From Girardinichthys multiradiatus (Eukaryota > Chordata > Actinopteri > Cyprinodontiformes > Goodeidae), in assembly GCF_021462225.1 (NCBI RefSeq), contig NC_061812.1, forward strand, positions 49,271,363 through 49,335,362: DNA of 64,000 bases. Reading direction: 5' to 3'. Each line of letters starts with the position of its first letter. The stretch's first letter is position 1. Below the pieces are notes generated by a model. The model was not told the origin of the DNA. It did not search any database and saw only the letters and a list, made by a program, of their open reading frames with translations. Position numbers and translations under genes: made by a program. Shown in pieces: positions 63,858 to 64,000 of the stretch.

Positions 63858-64000
63858 AAAGAAGGCTGGCTCTGTTCTGGGGACTCCTCTGGAACCTCTG
63901 GAGATCATTGTGGAAAGACGGATTCTTCATAAAATGAAGAACATTATGGAGAACCCTGAGCATCCTCTTCATGAGACTGTGCAGTCAGAGGCTTCTTCAG
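63858..64000 (+). pseudogene. LINE ORF2 C-terminal fragment (runs off the window)
   Basis: Encodes KKAGSVLGTPLEPLEIIVER, RILHKMKNIMENPEHPLHET and VQSEAS. This resembles the C-terminal box of an L2/CR1-group LINE (..RAGSVLGCPLD..VERRM..HPLHDT..). It continues past 64000, and its 3' end is not seen. Confidence 0.6.

Noticed and set aside
57942..64000. let-7 microRNA cluster expected downstream of ptpdc1 in mammals
   Set aside because: I looked for the let-7 seed context TGAGGTAGTAGGT in 57.9-64 kb and did not see it. The cluster may lie beyond the window or elsewhere.
1..64000. tRNA or rRNA genes
   Set aside because: No cloverleaf with A and B box order or rRNA core motif was noticed by eye. 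A tRNAscan-type search would be decisive.
1..64000. A new multi-gene defence or metabolic system
   Set aside because: Two unrelated host genes plus transposons account for nearly all coding signal. No cluster of unknown conserved proteins was found.

Overview
This is a stretch of a teleost fish genome. It is AT-rich, intron-bearing and crowded with fish-type transposable elements: Tc1/mariner, Rex3, L1, L2-like LINEs and PIF/Harbinger. The species cannot be fixed from the sequence. Two real protein-coding genes are visible. barx1, a BarH-like homeobox gene, lies on the minus strand at 2365-5596 with four coding exons that join in frame to 248 aa. ptpdc1, a dual-specificity phosphatase of the CDC14-like group, lies on the plus strand with nine coding exons from 44412 to 57942 that join in frame to 692 aa. 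The two genes stand head to head, as I recall BARX1 and PTPDC1 doing on human 9q22, which supports both calls.

Layout. 1-6900: barx1 with its flanks and introns, almost free of repeats. 6985-13130: a field of relics (Tc1, LINE 3' tail, LINE endonuclease region, Rex3 fragment, a Ty3/gypsy RNase H fragment). 13131-16690: featureless AT-rich DNA. 16690-29000: a deep nest. A Tc1 relic is interrupted by an 11.8-kb structure with inverted ends, each carrying a 23-bp minisatellite. Inside are Rex3 (itself interrupted), a dispersed repeat, a full-length but decayed L1 with a 15-bp target duplication, and inside the L1 a 2-kb GC-richer repeat. 29300-29560: a CpG-bearing segment that may be the ptpdc1 promoter and first non-coding exon. 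29940-43700: transposons in the probable first ptpdc1 intron, including four near-complete Tc1-type elements, a MITE, an L2-like LINE and a deletion-derived Tc1. 44404-58840: ptpdc1 body and 3' UTR, with an antisense Rex3 carrying an open endonuclease domain in the intron after coding exon 7. 58900-64000: more Tc1, LINE and Harbinger material.

The two host genes are not known to work together. barx1 is a developmental transcription factor and ptpdc1 a phosphatase linked to centrosome and cilium biology. Everything else is mobile DNA. Every autonomous element whose coding region I could follow has at least one visible lesion (nonsense codon, frameshift, catalytic substitution or deletion). I see no convincing new multi-gene system. 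The most unusual object is the inverted minisatellite-ended structure at 17141-28918, whose ends I cannot assign to a named transposon superfamily.
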